The notes beneath the pieces are model-generated. The model ran no database searches, was not told the DNA's origin, and saw only the letters and a program-made list of their open reading frames with translations. Positions 36,365 through 46,239 of a stretch of DNA of 64,000 nt are shown one piece after another (within the stretch, counting starts at the first letter, position 1; every line of letters begins with the position of its first letter). The position numbers and the translations under genes are program-made. This stretch comes from Bacillus cereus G9842. GTDB taxonomy: Bacteria; Bacillota; Bacilli; Bacillales; Bacillaceae_G. Location of the stretch: NCBI RefSeq assembly GCF_000021305.1, contig NC_011772.1, positions 391,501 to 455,500 of the forward strand. Direction: 5' to 3'.

Positions 36365-37243
36365 ATGAAAGAGTATATAGCGTTTGATATTGGCGGTACG
36401 CAAATTAAGTATGGCATTGTTTCAGAAATAGGGAGAGTATTAAAGCGTAAAACAGTTGCAACAGAAATTCATTTAGGCGGAGAACAAACTATTCAAAAAC
36501 TTATATATGTATCAAAAAAAATAATGAATGAACATACTATTGCAGGAATTGGTATTAGCACCACGGGGATTGTTGATATTAATAAAGGAATTGTGACGGG
36601 AGGTGCGGATCATATTCCGGGATATCGTACTATTCCTATTATTGATAGATTGCAAGAGATATTAAAAGTTCCAGTATCGATTGACAATGATGTGAATTGT
36701 GCAGCGTTTGGAGAAAAATGGAATGGTAGTGGAAGAGAGAAAGAGAACTTTATTATGCTCACCCTTGGAACAGGGATTGGGGGAGCGATTTTTATAGACG
36801 GAGAATTGTACCGAGGGCATTCATTTAGTGCTGGTGAATGGGGGAATATGTTAATAGAAGGAAAACCGTTTGAAGAGGTTGCCTCGATTTCAGGATTAAT
36901 TCGTCTTGTCAGAAAATATAAAGGCAAAGGTGAGTGGAATGGGAGATTAATTTTCGAGTTGTATGATAAAGGAGATCGGGAAGTTGCTCAAGTAGTTAGG
37001 ATCTTCTTTAAACATTTGGCAATCGGAATTAGTAATCTTGCTTATATTTTCAATCCAGAAAAGATTATTATTGGTGGAGGAATTACCGATAGAGGAAATG
37101 AGTTTTTAAAAGAAGTAAAAGAAGAGGTCAGTAAATACTTAAATCAAGAGATTTATAATAATTGTGAGATTGAACTTGCACAAAACGGTAATTGTGCAGG
37201 AATGATTGGTGCTATTTACCACTTCTTACATCATCATAAGTAA
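36365..37243 (+). CDS. ROK-family sugar kinase without the zinc motif
   Basis: 292 residues, cytoplasmic, actin-like ATPase fold. Phosphate-1 motif FDIGGTQIKYG (8-18), second motif LGTGIGGAI, SIDNDVNCAAFGE (catalytic Asp) and GEWGNM are visible. The CxCGxxGC zinc motif that usually follows GEWGN in ROK glucokinases and repressors is absent (the sequence runs LIEGKPFEEVAS), as in some beta-glucoside kinases. There is no N-terminal helix-turn-helix, so it is a kinase, not a repressor. The sugar is unknown. Monocistronic by spacing; 128 bases before the yce operon. Confidence 0.88.
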   Translation: MKEYIAFDIGGTQIKYGIVSEIGRVLKRKTVATEIHLGGEQTIQKLIYVSKKIMNEHTIAGIGISTTGIVDINKGIVTGGADHIPGYRTIPIIDRLQEILKVPVSIDNDVNCAAFGEKWNGSGREKENFIMLTLGTGIGGAIFIDGELYRGHSFSAGEWGNMLIEGKPFEEVASISGLIRLVRKYKGKGEWNGRLIFELYDKGDREVAQVVRIFFKHLAIGISNLAYIFNPEKIIIGGGITDRGNEFLKEVKEEVSKYLNQEIYNNCEIELAQNGNCAGMIGAIYHFLHHHK

Positions 37244-37301
37244 ATTATATGAATGTTTTCATATAACTGAGAATTTATCCTTTTTATCGCTAGGTAAATA
37301 A

Positions 37302-37310
37302 TGCTACAAT
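37302..37310 (+). promoter_or_regulatory. Extended -10 of the yce operon
   Basis: TGCTACAAT, an extended -10 element, about 60 bases before the first yce gene; the -35 region (TTTTTATC) is poor. In B. subtilis the yce operon is driven by stress sigma factors; I do not see a clear sigma-B or ECF promoter here. Confidence 0.4.
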
Positions 37311-37371
37311 ATAAGAGAAGAATACAATATTTTCCGATTTGGAAAATGCTTTGTAGAAAGGGAGAAACTTC

Positions 37372-37968
37372 ATGCCTATTATTTTAGAAAAAGGTCAAAA
37401 GATCGATTTAACGAAAGGACAACCAAAAGTAGCAAAACTACAGGTTGGCTTAGGCTGGGATCCAATTGGGCAATCAGGTGGATTTCTGTCTTCATTATTT
37501 GGAAGTAAACCAAATGTAGATTGTGATGCATCTGTTGTTATGTTAGAAGGAGATCGTTTTTTAAACAAAAATGATTTAGTTTACTTCGGAAATAAACTTT
37601 CTACTTGTGGTAGTATTATTCATTCAGGAGATAATTTAACAGGTGAAGGCGCTGGTGATGACGAAACAATTTTCGTAGAATTACATAAAGTTCCGAGCCG
37701 TATTAATCGTTTAGTATTCGTTGTAAATATTTATGACTGTGTAAATCGTCGTCAAGATTTCGGGATGATTCGTAATGCATATATTCGTATTCAAAACCCG
37801 CAAACTGGTGAAGAATTAGCACGCTATAATTTATCGGATAATTATGCTGGCAAAACGACTCTAATTGCAGGTGAAATGTATCGTCACGGAAGTGAATGGA
37901 AGTTTTCAGCTGTTGGAGAAGGCACACAAGATAAAAACTTAAGTGAGATTGTATCACGTTATCAATAA
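37372..37968 (+). CDS. yceC: TerD-family stress protein, YceC-like
   Basis: 198-residue TerD-like beta-sandwich, first of three in tandem. It opens with the family start LEKGQKIDLTKGQPKVAKLQVGLGWD. It is the most divergent of the three: the acidic loop reads NVDCDASVVML in place of the FDLDxS of the next two, preceded by an insertion GGFLSSLFGSKP. The GEGAGDDE calcium-site segment is kept. TerD proteins bind Ca2+ and act in membrane-associated stress responses (tellurite, phage, envelope stress). RBS GAAAGGGAG. Confidence 0.9.
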   Translation: MPIILEKGQKIDLTKGQPKVAKLQVGLGWDPIGQSGGFLSSLFGSKPNVDCDASVVMLEGDRFLNKNDLVYFGNKLSTCGSIIHSGDNLTGEGAGDDETIFVELHKVPSRINRLVFVVNIYDCVNRRQDFGMIRNAYIRIQNPQTGEELARYNLSDNYAGKTTLIAGEMYRHGSEWKFSAVGEGTQDKNLSEIVSRYQ

Positions 37969-37991
37969 AATAAACCGAGGAGGAATTGAAT

Positions 37992-38576
37992 ATGGCATCA
38001 ATTTCATTGAAAAAAGGACAAAAGGTAGACTTAACAAAAACGAATCCGGGTCTTTCAAAAGTTCTTGTAGGACTAGGTTGGGATACGAATCGTTATGACG
38101 GACAAAACGATTTCGATTTAGATGTTAGTATTTTCTTAGTAGGCGCTAACGGTAAAGTTTCAGGTGCAGAGGATTTCGTCTTCTATAATAACCCAAAAGG
38201 TGCGAATGGTGCTGTCGAGCATTTAGGAGATAACCGAACTGGCGAAGGTGAAGGCGATGACGAATCGATCAAAGTAGATTTGAAAAATGTACCTGCACAT
38301 ATCGAACGTATTTGTTTCACAATTACAATCTATGATGGAGAAGGTCGTAGCCAAAACTTCGGACAAGTTTCTAACTCTTTCGTACGTATTTTAGATGAAG
38401 AAAAGAATGCAGAATTAATTCGTTACGATTTAGGAGAAGATTTCTCTATTGAAACAGCCGTAGTAGTAGGTGAATTATACCGTCATGCAGGTGACTGGAA
38501 ATTCAATGCAATCGGAAGTGGATTCCAAGGTGGATTAGCGTCTCTATGTAATAACTTTGGTTTAGACGTAGAGTAA
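37992..38576 (+). CDS. yceD: TerD-family stress protein, YceD-like
   Basis: 194 residues, TerD fold: [27 protein letters not shown], acidic [26 protein letters not shown] and the C-terminal [22 protein letters not shown]. These acidic residues form the Ca2+ sites of the family. ATG 37992 follows GAGGAGG; TTG 37986 is too close. 23 bases after yceC, same transcript. Confidence 0.92.
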   Translation: MASISLKKGQKVDLTKTNPGLSKVLVGLGWDTNRYDGQNDFDLDVSIFLVGANGKVSGAEDFVFYNNPKGANGAVEHLGDNRTGEGEGDDESIKVDLKNVPAHIERICFTITIYDGEGRSQNFGQVSNSFVRILDEEKNAELIRYDLGEDFSIETAVVVGELYRHAGDWKFNAIGSGFQGGLASLCNNFGLDVE

Positions 38577-38661
38577 TAGATTTAATTTATATATCCATCG
38601 GTGAAATGTATGTTTACCGATGGATATATTTTTAAAGATAAAAATATAGAGGTGAATATAG

Positions 38662-39240
38662 ATGGTTATTCAATTACAAAAAGGACAGAAAATTGATTTG
38701 GGTAAGACAAGCCCTGGTTTAACAAAAGCAGTAATTGGTCTTGGATGGGATATTAAATCTTATGACGGTGGATCAGATTTCGATTTAGATGCATCTGCCT
38801 TTTTATTAGATGCAAACGGAAAATGTACGAAGGAAACTGATTTTATCTTCTATAATAATTTACAGTCTCCTTGTGGATCTGTTTTACATACAGGAGATAA
38901 CCGTACAGGTGAAGGTGAAGGTGACGATGAGCAACTTGTTGTGGACTTAAAGAAAGTTCCAGCAGATGTGCACAGAATTGCTATTACAGTTACGATTTAT
39001 GATGCAGAAGGCCGTAGTCAAAACTTTGGACAAGTAGGAAATGCGTTTGTTCGTTTAGCAAATGAAGAGACGAATGAAGAAGTTCTTCGTTTTGATTTAG
39101 GGGAAGATTTCTCCATTGAAACAGCAGTTGTCTTTTGTGAATTATACCGTCATAATGGACAGTGGAAGTTTAATGCAGTAGGAAGTGGATTCCAAGGTGG
39201 TTTAGGTGCGCTTGTAAGAGCGTATGGCTTGGATGCATAG
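38662..39240 (+). CDS. yceE: TerD-family stress protein, YceE-like
   Basis: 192 residues and the closest relative of the preceding gene product: [75 protein letters not shown]. Gene duplication within the operon is evident. An 85-base gap with a hairpin-forming ATCCATCGG...CCGATGGAT (about 38594-38625) separates it from yceD and may tune relative expression. A terminator-like stem follows the stop. Confidence 0.92.
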   Translation: MVIQLQKGQKIDLGKTSPGLTKAVIGLGWDIKSYDGGSDFDLDASAFLLDANGKCTKETDFIFYNNLQSPCGSVLHTGDNRTGEGEGDDEQLVVDLKKVPADVHRIAITVTIYDAEGRSQNFGQVGNAFVRLANEETNEEVLRFDLGEDFSIETAVVFCELYRHNGQWKFNAVGSGFQGGLGALVRAYGLDA

Positions 39241-39270
39241 AAAGGAAACGATATTCGTTTCCTTTTTTTG
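39241..39270 (+). terminator. Terminator-like hairpin inside the yce operon
   Basis: AAAGGAAACG / CGTTTCCTTT (39241-39250 with 39256-39265) and a T run, between yceE and yceF. It may partly end transcription and lower expression of the membrane and cytosolic genes that follow. Confidence 0.75.
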
Positions 39271-39312
39271 ACCTTTCTATAAATCTAGCAAAGAATAGGG
39301 GATAAAGGTAAG

Positions 39313-40104
39313 ATGAGTATTTTGCAAGGAATCCTTGATACGTATGCTCAGTTTTTCGACTTGGACATGTGGATTAAAGTGTTGCAAGATCCAGTATCTT
39401 GGGGATTAATAGGTACACTTGTTGTACTTGAAGGTTTGTTATCTGCCGATAACGCACTTGTGTTAGCAGTAATGGTAAAACACCTTCCGGAAGAAAAACG
39501 TAAAAAAGCATTATTCTATGGACTTATTGGAGCTTATGTGTTCCGCTTTATTGCGATTGGAATTGGAATGTTCTTAATTAAATTATGGTGGGTAAAACTT
39601 CTTGGTGCACTTTACCTTGCTTGGTTATCAGTAAAATACTTTATTGATAAGCGTAAAGGTGCAAGTGAAGAAGACGAAGCTCACGGTATGAATCAAAACA
39701 GTATTTTCTTTAGAATGTTCGGTGTCTTCTGGGGAACAGTTGCGATGGTTGAATTAATGGATATCGCGTTCTCTGTAGATAGCGTACTTGCTGCATTTGG
39801 TGTATCTAATGAAGTTTGGATTTTATTATTAGGCGGAATGCTAGGTATTTTAATGATGCGTGGTATCGCTGGTGTATTCTTAAAATTGTTAGAGCGTATT
39901 CCAGAGCTTGAAACGACAGCATATATTTTAATCTTAATTATCGCATCGAAGATGCTATTGTCTCTAATTGATATTCATATTAGTCATACACTGTTCTTCA
40001 TTATTTTAGTTGTAGCATTTGGAGCAACATTTATAATTCACTACATGAAGAATTCTGGACAAGCTAAAGAAGAAGTTGCAGCTACTAAAGAAGACAATAA
40101 ATAA
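39313..40104 (+). CDS. yceF: TerC-family membrane protein, YceF-like
   Basis: 263 residues, about seven membrane segments. TerC metal-site signature: LVVLEGLLSADNALVLAVMVKHLP (about 38-60) and the second half VAMVELMDIAFSVDSVLAAFGV, each with membrane-embedded acidic residues. B. subtilis YceF (MeeF) and its paralogue are linked to manganese efflux and to loading metal onto exported enzymes, so a metal-handling role is likely. A hairpin with TTTTTTT follows the stop. Confidence 0.93.
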   Translation: MSILQGILDTYAQFFDLDMWIKVLQDPVSWGLIGTLVVLEGLLSADNALVLAVMVKHLPEEKRKKALFYGLIGAYVFRFIAIGIGMFLIKLWWVKLLGALYLAWLSVKYFIDKRKGASEEDEAHGMNQNSIFFRMFGVFWGTVAMVELMDIAFSVDSVLAAFGVSNEVWILLLGGMLGILMMRGIAGVFLKLLERIPELETTAYILILIIASKMLLSLIDIHISHTLFFIILVVAFGATFIIHYMKNSGQAKEEVAATKEDNK

Positions 40105-40107
40105 TTG

Positions 40108-40146
40108 AAATGGGTTTGCTCGTTTTACGAGCGCCCATTTTTTATA
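40108..40146 (+). terminator. Hairpin between yceF and yceG
   Basis: AAATGGG...GCTCG / CGAGC...CCCATTT stem (40108-40140) followed by a T run. As with the previous hairpin, it suggests stepwise expression along the operon, or separate promoters for yceGH. Confidence 0.75.
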
Positions 40147-40213
40147 ACCAAAAATAGTTTATAATAGAAGAAAGATTTAGAAAAAACGTAAATGTTTTTG
40201 GAGGTGAACTGTT

Positions 40214-41845
40214 GTGTTTTCACGTTTTACACTTCAACCATATGCATTAAAAGATGAATCAGATTTAAAGCAATTTGAAACACTTTTAGAAAAACGCCCA
40301 CAATATGAGCTGACAGAGAATGAAATGAAATTTAGTTATATAGCATGTCGAATCCTTGGCGTTCCTAATGATGTAGATGAATATTTTAATGAACTGTTTG
40401 ATTATAGTGAAGCGAAAGGAATCGAAGTTTTACACGAACAAAATTTAAACAAAGTGATTGATTCGGAAAAGCTTCGTCATATTCAAGAAGTGTTCGGATT
40501 ACATCAAGAAGCACCAAATGGTCTGACAGTAAATAGGCTAGTTGCACATTTATCTGGGAAACAACTTTTACCGAAAGTAGACAATCCTGATTTACAGCAT
40601 TACATACATGCGACGTTCATTTCAGTATTGAAATTATATGAGAAACAACATAATCAGTCGTTAAAGACAGAAGGTTTCCGTCGTTTCTTAATCGACATAA
40701 TTAAACTAAGCGAAAATTACGTAGCGAAGTGGTTCTCTACGATTAATTATAAGAAACAAATGCCGCGTATCGTTTGGTATGGTGATGCACAGGAAAGCCG
40801 TATATATTTCTTATATTTTCTTATTATGCTCGGTTGTGATGTGCTTTATTATCACCCCGAAGGAAAAGATGGATTTGAAAATATTGATGAAGAGGGAAGA
40901 ACTTTTGTTGTATCTCATCCGGGTCGCATTTCGCTTGAACCATTCCCTGATCGTCGACGTGAGCGTGTTGCAACAGTAGCGTATCAAGCTTCGAAAGAAA
41001 TTGAACAAGTACTTCACCACGATAATTCACTATTATATAAACCGTGGCAATTTCGTTCGTATACACCTGTAGCACGTACGTTAAAAACGACATATGATGA
41101 ACTCTTTTTAATTACGAAAGAAAAGGCATTTGTACGTCCAACATTCTTTGTTGAAAATAAACATATTTATATTCCTTCTTTATTTGCGAAAATATCAGGC
41201 GTTTCAAAGAATGATAAAGAATATTTTCAACGATTAAAGGTTGTTACATCATTTGATAACAGTTTATTAATTAATACATTCCCATTTACGAAAGAGCAAA
41301 AAGCAAATTTCCAATATCATTATCGAGATGCATTGGACCGAGCTGGGAAATTACATCCTGATCTAATTATGAATAGCCATTGGTGGCCGCATAAGCGTTT
41401 ACCGGAAGGTTTACAACATGGGATTGCAGAGGCGATTATCCATACGTGCGAAAGTGAAATATGCAAACCAATTGCGAAAGAAACGAAACAAGATGTAGCA
41501 CTGTATGTTTTCGCACAACTTTCTCAAATACCACCTAATATTTTAGAACAGCTTGAGAAATTTGATTATTCACAAGATGTACCGAAAATTGTTATATTTA
41601 ATAATGAGAAGAGTGGAGAATTAACTCGTTCTGACGCTGTTTTATTACTATTTTTGAATCAAATTGGAGTAGATGTATTCCATTTCAATCCCACGGGCAG
41701 AAACGATATTGAACCGTATGTTGAAGCAGGAGCATTCGATTCCCATTGGCTTGAAGAAGTTAATTTCGATCTTGAGTTTCATGGCTCATCAGCCTATAAA
41801 AATTTATCACAAACAATAAAAGGACTATTTCGTCCATTTTTATAA
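40214..41845 (+). CDS. yceG: YceG-like Ter-operon protein
   Basis: 543 residues, soluble, no membrane segment. Not a known enzyme; in comparative work YceG and its partner are placed in a Ter-linked biosynthetic module. I see an internal similarity: residues 183-217 (MPRIVWYG...FLIMLGCDVLYYHPEG) and 456-495 (VPKIVIFNN...LFLNQIGVDVFHFNPTG) share the same strand-helix-strand pattern, which suggests two related Rossmann-like modules. GTG start follows GGAGGTG by 7 bases; TTG 40212 would be out of frame. Overall B. subtilis YceG-like in length and position. Confidence 0.88.
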   Translation: MFSRFTLQPYALKDESDLKQFETLLEKRPQYELTENEMKFSYIACRILGVPNDVDEYFNELFDYSEAKGIEVLHEQNLNKVIDSEKLRHIQEVFGLHQEAPNGLTVNRLVAHLSGKQLLPKVDNPDLQHYIHATFISVLKLYEKQHNQSLKTEGFRRFLIDIIKLSENYVAKWFSTINYKKQMPRIVWYGDAQESRIYFLYFLIMLGCDVLYYHPEGKDGFENIDEEGRTFVVSHPGRISLEPFPDRRRERVATVAYQASKEIEQVLHHDNSLLYKPWQFRSYTPVARTLKTTYDELFLITKEKAFVRPTFFVENKHIYIPSLFAKISGVSKNDKEYFQRLKVVTSFDNSLLINTFPFTKEQKANFQYHYRDALDRAGKLHPDLIMNSHWWPHKRLPEGLQHGIAEAIIHTCESEICKPIAKETKQDVALYVFAQLSQIPPNILEQLEKFDYSQDVPKIVIFNNEKSGELTRSDAVLLLFLNQIGVDVFHFNPTGRNDIEPYVEAGAFDSHWLEEVNFDLEFHGSSAYKNLSQTIKGLFRPFL

Positions 41846-41863
41846 GGAAAGGGAGAATACCAT

Positions 41864-42946
41864 ATGAATAACCCAGTCGTACTAGATTCGAAAACTGAAT
41901 TGAATGAGCAAACCGCACAAGATGTTCGCTTGCAACTTAGACAAGATGCAGATGTGCAACGTATTTATAACGCAGTAGATATTAAAGATCAACTGGAATT
42001 AATTGAACTTGGAAAAGAACCTTCTATGGAAATTTCACGTTTCGCTGATCAAATTTTACATACAATGTCTCTATCAAAGATAGAAGATTCTGGTGAATTG
42101 TTAAAGCAACTTGGTAAAATTATGGACAGATTTGATAGTAAAGACTTTGCGGAAGAAAAAAGTGGTTTCTTCTCGCGCATGTTCAAAAAAGCGGATAAAA
42201 TGATAGAACAAATCTTTAGTAAATATCAAACGATGGGCCGCGAAATTGATAAAGTTTATGTGGAAATTACGAAGTACCAAGATGAGATGAAAAAATCAAT
42301 TGGTACGTTAGATGGCTTGTATGAGCAAAACTTAAAATATTATTTAGACTTAGAGAAGTATGTAGTAGCAGGAGAAATGTTATTAGAGCGTTTAAATACA
42401 GAATTAGTTCCGATGTATGAAGAGCGCGTGCGTAATAATGATCAATTAGCAGGTATTGAATTAGAGTCGCTTAAAAACTCGGTTGAAATTTTAGAGCAAC
42501 GTATTGATGATTTAGAAAAAGCTCGTATGGTTGCGCTACTTACAGCACCACAAATTCGCATGATTCAACGTGGTAATAATAAATTAATTGGTAAAATCAA
42601 TACAGCATTTATTACGACGATTCCTATCTTTAAAAATGGTATCATTCAAGCAGTAAATGCGAAACGTCAAAAGCTTGTTGCAGATTCTATGGCTGAACTT
42701 GATCGCCGTACAAATGAATTACTTAAGAAAAATGCACAAAATATCGCAACGCAAAGTGTAGAAGTAGCGAGATTATCAGGTTCTTCTAGTATTAAAATGG
42801 AAACACTTGAGGAAACTTGGAACATTATTTCAAGAGGTATGCAAGAAACACAACAAATTGAAGAACAAAATAAACGTGAGCGTGAAGAAAGTCGCAAGCG
42901 TATGGCTACATTAACAGAGAATATCAAAAAAGAATTACAAGGATAA
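41864..42946 (+). CDS. yceH: TelA/YceH toxic-anion resistance family protein
   Basis: 360 residues, mostly helical and probably coiled-coil; no membrane segment. TelA hallmarks are SGFFSRMFKKADKMIEQIFSKYQ (about 100-125) and the central LLTAPQIRMIQRGNNKLIGKINTAFITTIPIFKN. Related proteins give resistance to tellurite and, in Listeria, to cell-wall drugs and nisin. Last gene of the operon, 18 bases after yceG. RBS GAAAGGGAG. Confidence 0.93.
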   Translation: MNNPVVLDSKTELNEQTAQDVRLQLRQDADVQRIYNAVDIKDQLELIELGKEPSMEISRFADQILHTMSLSKIEDSGELLKQLGKIMDRFDSKDFAEEKSGFFSRMFKKADKMIEQIFSKYQTMGREIDKVYVEITKYQDEMKKSIGTLDGLYEQNLKYYLDLEKYVVAGEMLLERLNTELVPMYEERVRNNDQLAGIELESLKNSVEILEQRIDDLEKARMVALLTAPQIRMIQRGNNKLIGKINTAFITTIPIFKNGIIQAVNAKRQKLVADSMAELDRRTNELLKKNAQNIATQSVEVARLSGSSSIKMETLEETWNIISRGMQETQQIEEQNKREREESRKRMATLTENIKKELQG

Positions 42947-42949
42947 ATG

Positions 42950-42985
42950 AAAAGGCAATGAGGAATAGTCCTCATTGCCTTTTAG
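42950..42985. terminator. Bidirectional terminator, yceH and Ca-ATPase
   Basis: 15-bp perfect stem AAAAGGCAATGAGGA / TCCTCATTGCCTTTT (42950-42964 with 42969-42983). Confidence 0.92.
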
Positions 42986-45648
42986 TTTCTCTTCACTAAT
43001 TTAATAATTTCATTCACAACAAGTGGAATGATACTTAATAAGAGAACAAATCCCCAATCTCGCATCGTTAATGCATGTACACCGAATATATTTGCAAGGG
43101 GCGGGATGGAGATGATACAAACTTGCATAAGAACACCGATAAGAAGGGAGAAGACTAAATATTTATTTGTAAAGATCCCAATTGAAAAAATCGATTTCGT
43201 TCTTGAACGCAAGTTAAATGAATGAACAAGCTGAGAAAAACTAAGAACGACAAATGCCATCGTTTGGGCATGTAATAGAGCATCCTCATCAATTCGCTCT
43301 GGGAAAAGAGGGAATAAATTTGTATCTCCAGTATAGAATTTTGCTCCGGCGATAAAGGCTATTAACGTTAAAATCCCAATGACAGCCCCATTGAAAATAA
43401 GAAAAGGAACGCTACCACTAAATAGGCTTTCTTTCGCATGTCGTGGTTTTTCCTTCATCACATCTGGATCTTCAGGATCAACCCCAAGTGATAATGCAGG
43501 CAGTGTATCTGTAATTAAATTTACCCACAAAATATGAATAGGTCGTAGGGGTGTTGCCCAGCCAAGTAAAATCGCTAAAAATAAAGCGATAATTTCTCCA
43601 AAGTTACAAGAGAGTAGGAAGAGAATTGATTTTTTTATGTTACGATAAATATTTCTACCTTCCTCAACAGCTTTCACGATAGATGAGAAATTATCATCTG
43701 TTAACACGACATCAGCTGCTCCTTTTGCGACATCTGTTCCTGTAATGCCCATCGCTACGCCAACATCAGCTTGCTTTAAAGATGGTGCATCATTGACACC
43801 ATCACCAGTCATAGAAACGATATTTCCTTTTGCGCGTAATGCCTTTACAATTTTCACTTTATGCTCTGGAGAGACTCTAGCGAATACATTTAAATGATTA
43901 ATTTTGCTAGCTAGTTCTGTATCTGAAATGTTATCTAATTCAGTTCCAATCATAATTTCAGATATTTCTTCAGCAATGCCAAGTTCTTTGGCAATTGCAA
44001 AGGCGGTATCTTTATGGTCACCGGTAATCATAACTGTGCGAATACCGGCTTTTTTACATTCTGTAATTGAATCTTTCACTTCAGTTCGCGGTGGATCAAT
44101 CATACCGACAAGACCGATAAAGATAAGATTTTCTTCAAGATGATTTATATCCACATCGTTTGAATTGTATTTTTTAAATGCGAATGAAAGTACTCTTAAA
44201 GCTTCTTGAGACATTGCTCCGGCAGATTCTAATATTTGATTTTTATCAGAATCAGTTAAAATCTCGATTTTCCCGTTTTTAAAAATATGGTTACATCGAG
44301 GTAAGAGCTTATCGATAGCACCTTTCGTCATGCTATAGCAGTTTTCATCGTATGTATGCACGGTTGACATCATTTTACGATCTGAGTCGAAAGGTAGCTC
44401 GTTAACACGTTCATGTATTTTTTCTAAATGATCTTTTTGCATGTTAAAAGTGCTTCCGGCCACCAGAAGAGCAATTTCAGTCGGGTCCCCGGTTTGTGAT
44501 TCGTTATTGTAAGACGCATCATTACATAGCACCATATTCTCTAACAATAGACGTTGCGTATCATTATTTACATTCAAATGTTCTAAGTGATCGTATGTGT
44601 TATCACTATAAAAGTGAGTAACAGTCATTTTGTTTTGCGTTAATGTGCCTGTTTTATCTGAACAAATAATTGTGACAGACCCGAGAGCTTCAACAGCAGG
44701 AAGTTTACGGATGATGACGTTTTGTTTAATCATACGCTGCACACCAATTGCAAGAACGATGGAAACGATAGCTGGCAAGCCTTCTGGAATAGCTGCAACG
44801 GCTAAACTAATAGCAGTCATAAACATTTCTAGTGTATCTCGTCCTTGTAAAAAGCCGATGAGAAACATCACGATACAAATAGCTACAGCAACAAAGCCTA
44901 AATACTTTCCGACTTGTGCTAAGCTTTTTTGAAGTGGTGTCATATCATCGTCTGCTTCATGTAACAGGGTAGCAATCTTACCAATTTGTGAGTTCATTCC
45001 AGTTTCAACAGCAACACCGACGCCTCTTCCGTATGTTACAAGAGTAGACATAAAGGCCATGTTTTTTTGGTCGCCGAGTGGTACTTGCTCATCACTTTGC
45101 ATGGAAGGGTGGTAGATTGCATCTTTATCAACAGGGACAGATTCACCAGTTAGAGCAGATTCTTCAACTTTTAAATTTGCGGTTTCGATAAGGCGTAAAT
45201 CGCATGGGATATATCGTCCGGCGTCGAGCATAACGATATCCCCTGGAACGACGTGCTCAGATGGAATTTCTTTTAGTTCACCATTTCTCTTGACGATAGC
45301 TTTAGGCGTCGCCATCTTTTTCAATGCCTCTAAAGCTTGTTCTGCTTTCGATTCTTGGACAACACCGATAACAGCATTTAAAACTACAACGAGCGCGATA
45401 ATACTGGCATCCGCCCATTCACCTACAAAGGCAGAAATAAGGGCAGCAATAATAAGGACATATACGAGGACGTCATTAATTTGGGCGAAAATACGCTGCC
45501 ATAAAGTGCGTTTTTGTTTTGTAGCTAATTCATTAGAACCGTATTGCTTTAAACGGTCACTTACAATCTCATCTGTTAAACCGTGTTGTTCGTTTGTTTC
45601 TAGGTCAATTAATGTTTGATCTTTCGTCTTACTGTACCAATTGCTCAT
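42982..45648 (-). CDS. P-type Ca2+-ATPase, SERCA/PMCA-like (YloB-type)
   Basis: Type II P-type cation pump, 888 residues, about ten membrane segments. N-terminal cation-ATPase domain; TGES dephosphorylation loop in SALTGESVPV; PEGLPA in helix 4 (ion site); phosphorylation site SDKTGTLTQ; KGA in SMTKGAID; and hinge MTGDGVNDAPSLK. B. subtilis YloB is a Ca2+ pump of this type used in sporulation; calcium is the most likely ion. Start follows GGAGGTG. Its stop lies in the terminator shared with yceH. Confidence 0.92.
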   Translation of the reverse strand: MSNWYSKTKDQTLIDLETNEQHGLTDEIVSDRLKQYGSNELATKQKRTLWQRIFAQINDVLVYVLIIAALISAFVGEWADASIIALVVVLNAVIGVVQESKAEQALEALKKMATPKAIVKRNGELKEIPSEHVVPGDIVMLDAGRYIPCDLRLIETANLKVEESALTGESVPVDKDAIYHPSMQSDEQVPLGDQKNMAFMSTLVTYGRGVGVAVETGMNSQIGKIATLLHEADDDMTPLQKSLAQVGKYLGFVAVAICIVMFLIGFLQGRDTLEMFMTAISLAVAAIPEGLPAIVSIVLAIGVQRMIKQNVIIRKLPAVEALGSVTIICSDKTGTLTQNKMTVTHFYSDNTYDHLEHLNVNNDTQRLLLENMVLCNDASYNNESQTGDPTEIALLVAGSTFNMQKDHLEKIHERVNELPFDSDRKMMSTVHTYDENCYSMTKGAIDKLLPRCNHIFKNGKIEILTDSDKNQILESAGAMSQEALRVLSFAFKKYNSNDVDINHLEENLIFIGLVGMIDPPRTEVKDSITECKKAGIRTVMITGDHKDTAFAIAKELGIAEEISEIMIGTELDNISDTELASKINHLNVFARVSPEHKVKIVKALRAKGNIVSMTGDGVNDAPSLKQADVGVAMGITGTDVAKGAADVVLTDDNFSSIVKAVEEGRNIYRNIKKSILFLLSCNFGEIIALFLAILLGWATPLRPIHILWVNLITDTLPALSLGVDPEDPDVMKEKPRHAKESLFSGSVPFLIFNGAVIGILTLIAFIAGAKFYTGDTNLFPLFPERIDEDALLHAQTMAFVVLSFSQLVHSFNLRSRTKSIFSIGIFTNKYLVFSLLIGVLMQVCIISIPPLANIFGVHALTMRDWGFVLLLSIIPLVVNEIIKLVKRN

Positions 45649-45811
45649 AAGTAAGCACCTCCAGTAAAAACAGTTAGCAATGGTAGTGTTGCTATTATTT
45701 GTGAGTAGTATGTATGGAGAAAAAATCTAAGATGAGGTTCTACTTCTATTGTACAATATTTTACAGTTGGTTGAGGGAAAGAGAAGAGTTGTCATGAATT
45801 TGTTGGAAATA

Positions 45812-45843
45812 AAAAAGAGCCTCATATAAGAGAGGCTTTTTTA
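45812..45843 (-). terminator. Terminator of the DUF1128 gene
   Basis: GAGCCTC / GAGAGGCTTTTTT hairpin overlapping the stop codon on the minus strand, A-rich on the other side, so it can act leftward. Confidence 0.8.
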
Positions 45844-46065
45844 CTTTTTAATTAATGTACCTAATTCTTCTGTAATAGCTTGCATTTCACTAATGCTGAA
45901 AGTTTCACGTTTCATAACATGATCATAAATGTCACGTAAATCTTCGTACATTTCTTCGTTAAAACTAGCAGCTCTCATCGCTCCAGCATTAACCATACGT
46001 AATTTTTCTTTAATAGCTTCGACCATATATTCAACGTTTTCTTCTGACTTTACGGATAAATCCAC
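45841..46065 (-). CDS. yfkK: DUF1128 protein, YfkK-like
   Basis: 74 residues, acidic, helical: [22 protein letters not shown]...[28 protein letters not shown]. Matches the DUF1128/YfkK pattern; function unknown. GTG start with AAAGGGGG 8 bases upstream. It diverges from yfkJ; in B. subtilis yfkK and yfkJ also lie side by side. Confidence 0.88.
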   Translation of the reverse strand: MDLSVKSEENVEYMVEAIKEKLRMVNAGAMRAASFNEEMYEDLRDIYDHVMKRETFSISEMQAITEELGTLIKK

Positions 46066-46239
46066 CGAAGTGTCCCCCTTTAAAATAACATAAGGCTATC
46101 TTAACATTTTTTATCATTTTCGTTAATGAATCTTTTCAATCCTATTAAATTAGTAGGGATTTCCTTTATATTTAATAATTGGTTGTTTATACTATAAGTA
46201 TATATGAAGAAATGCACCAAGAAGGGAAGAAACAAAAAC

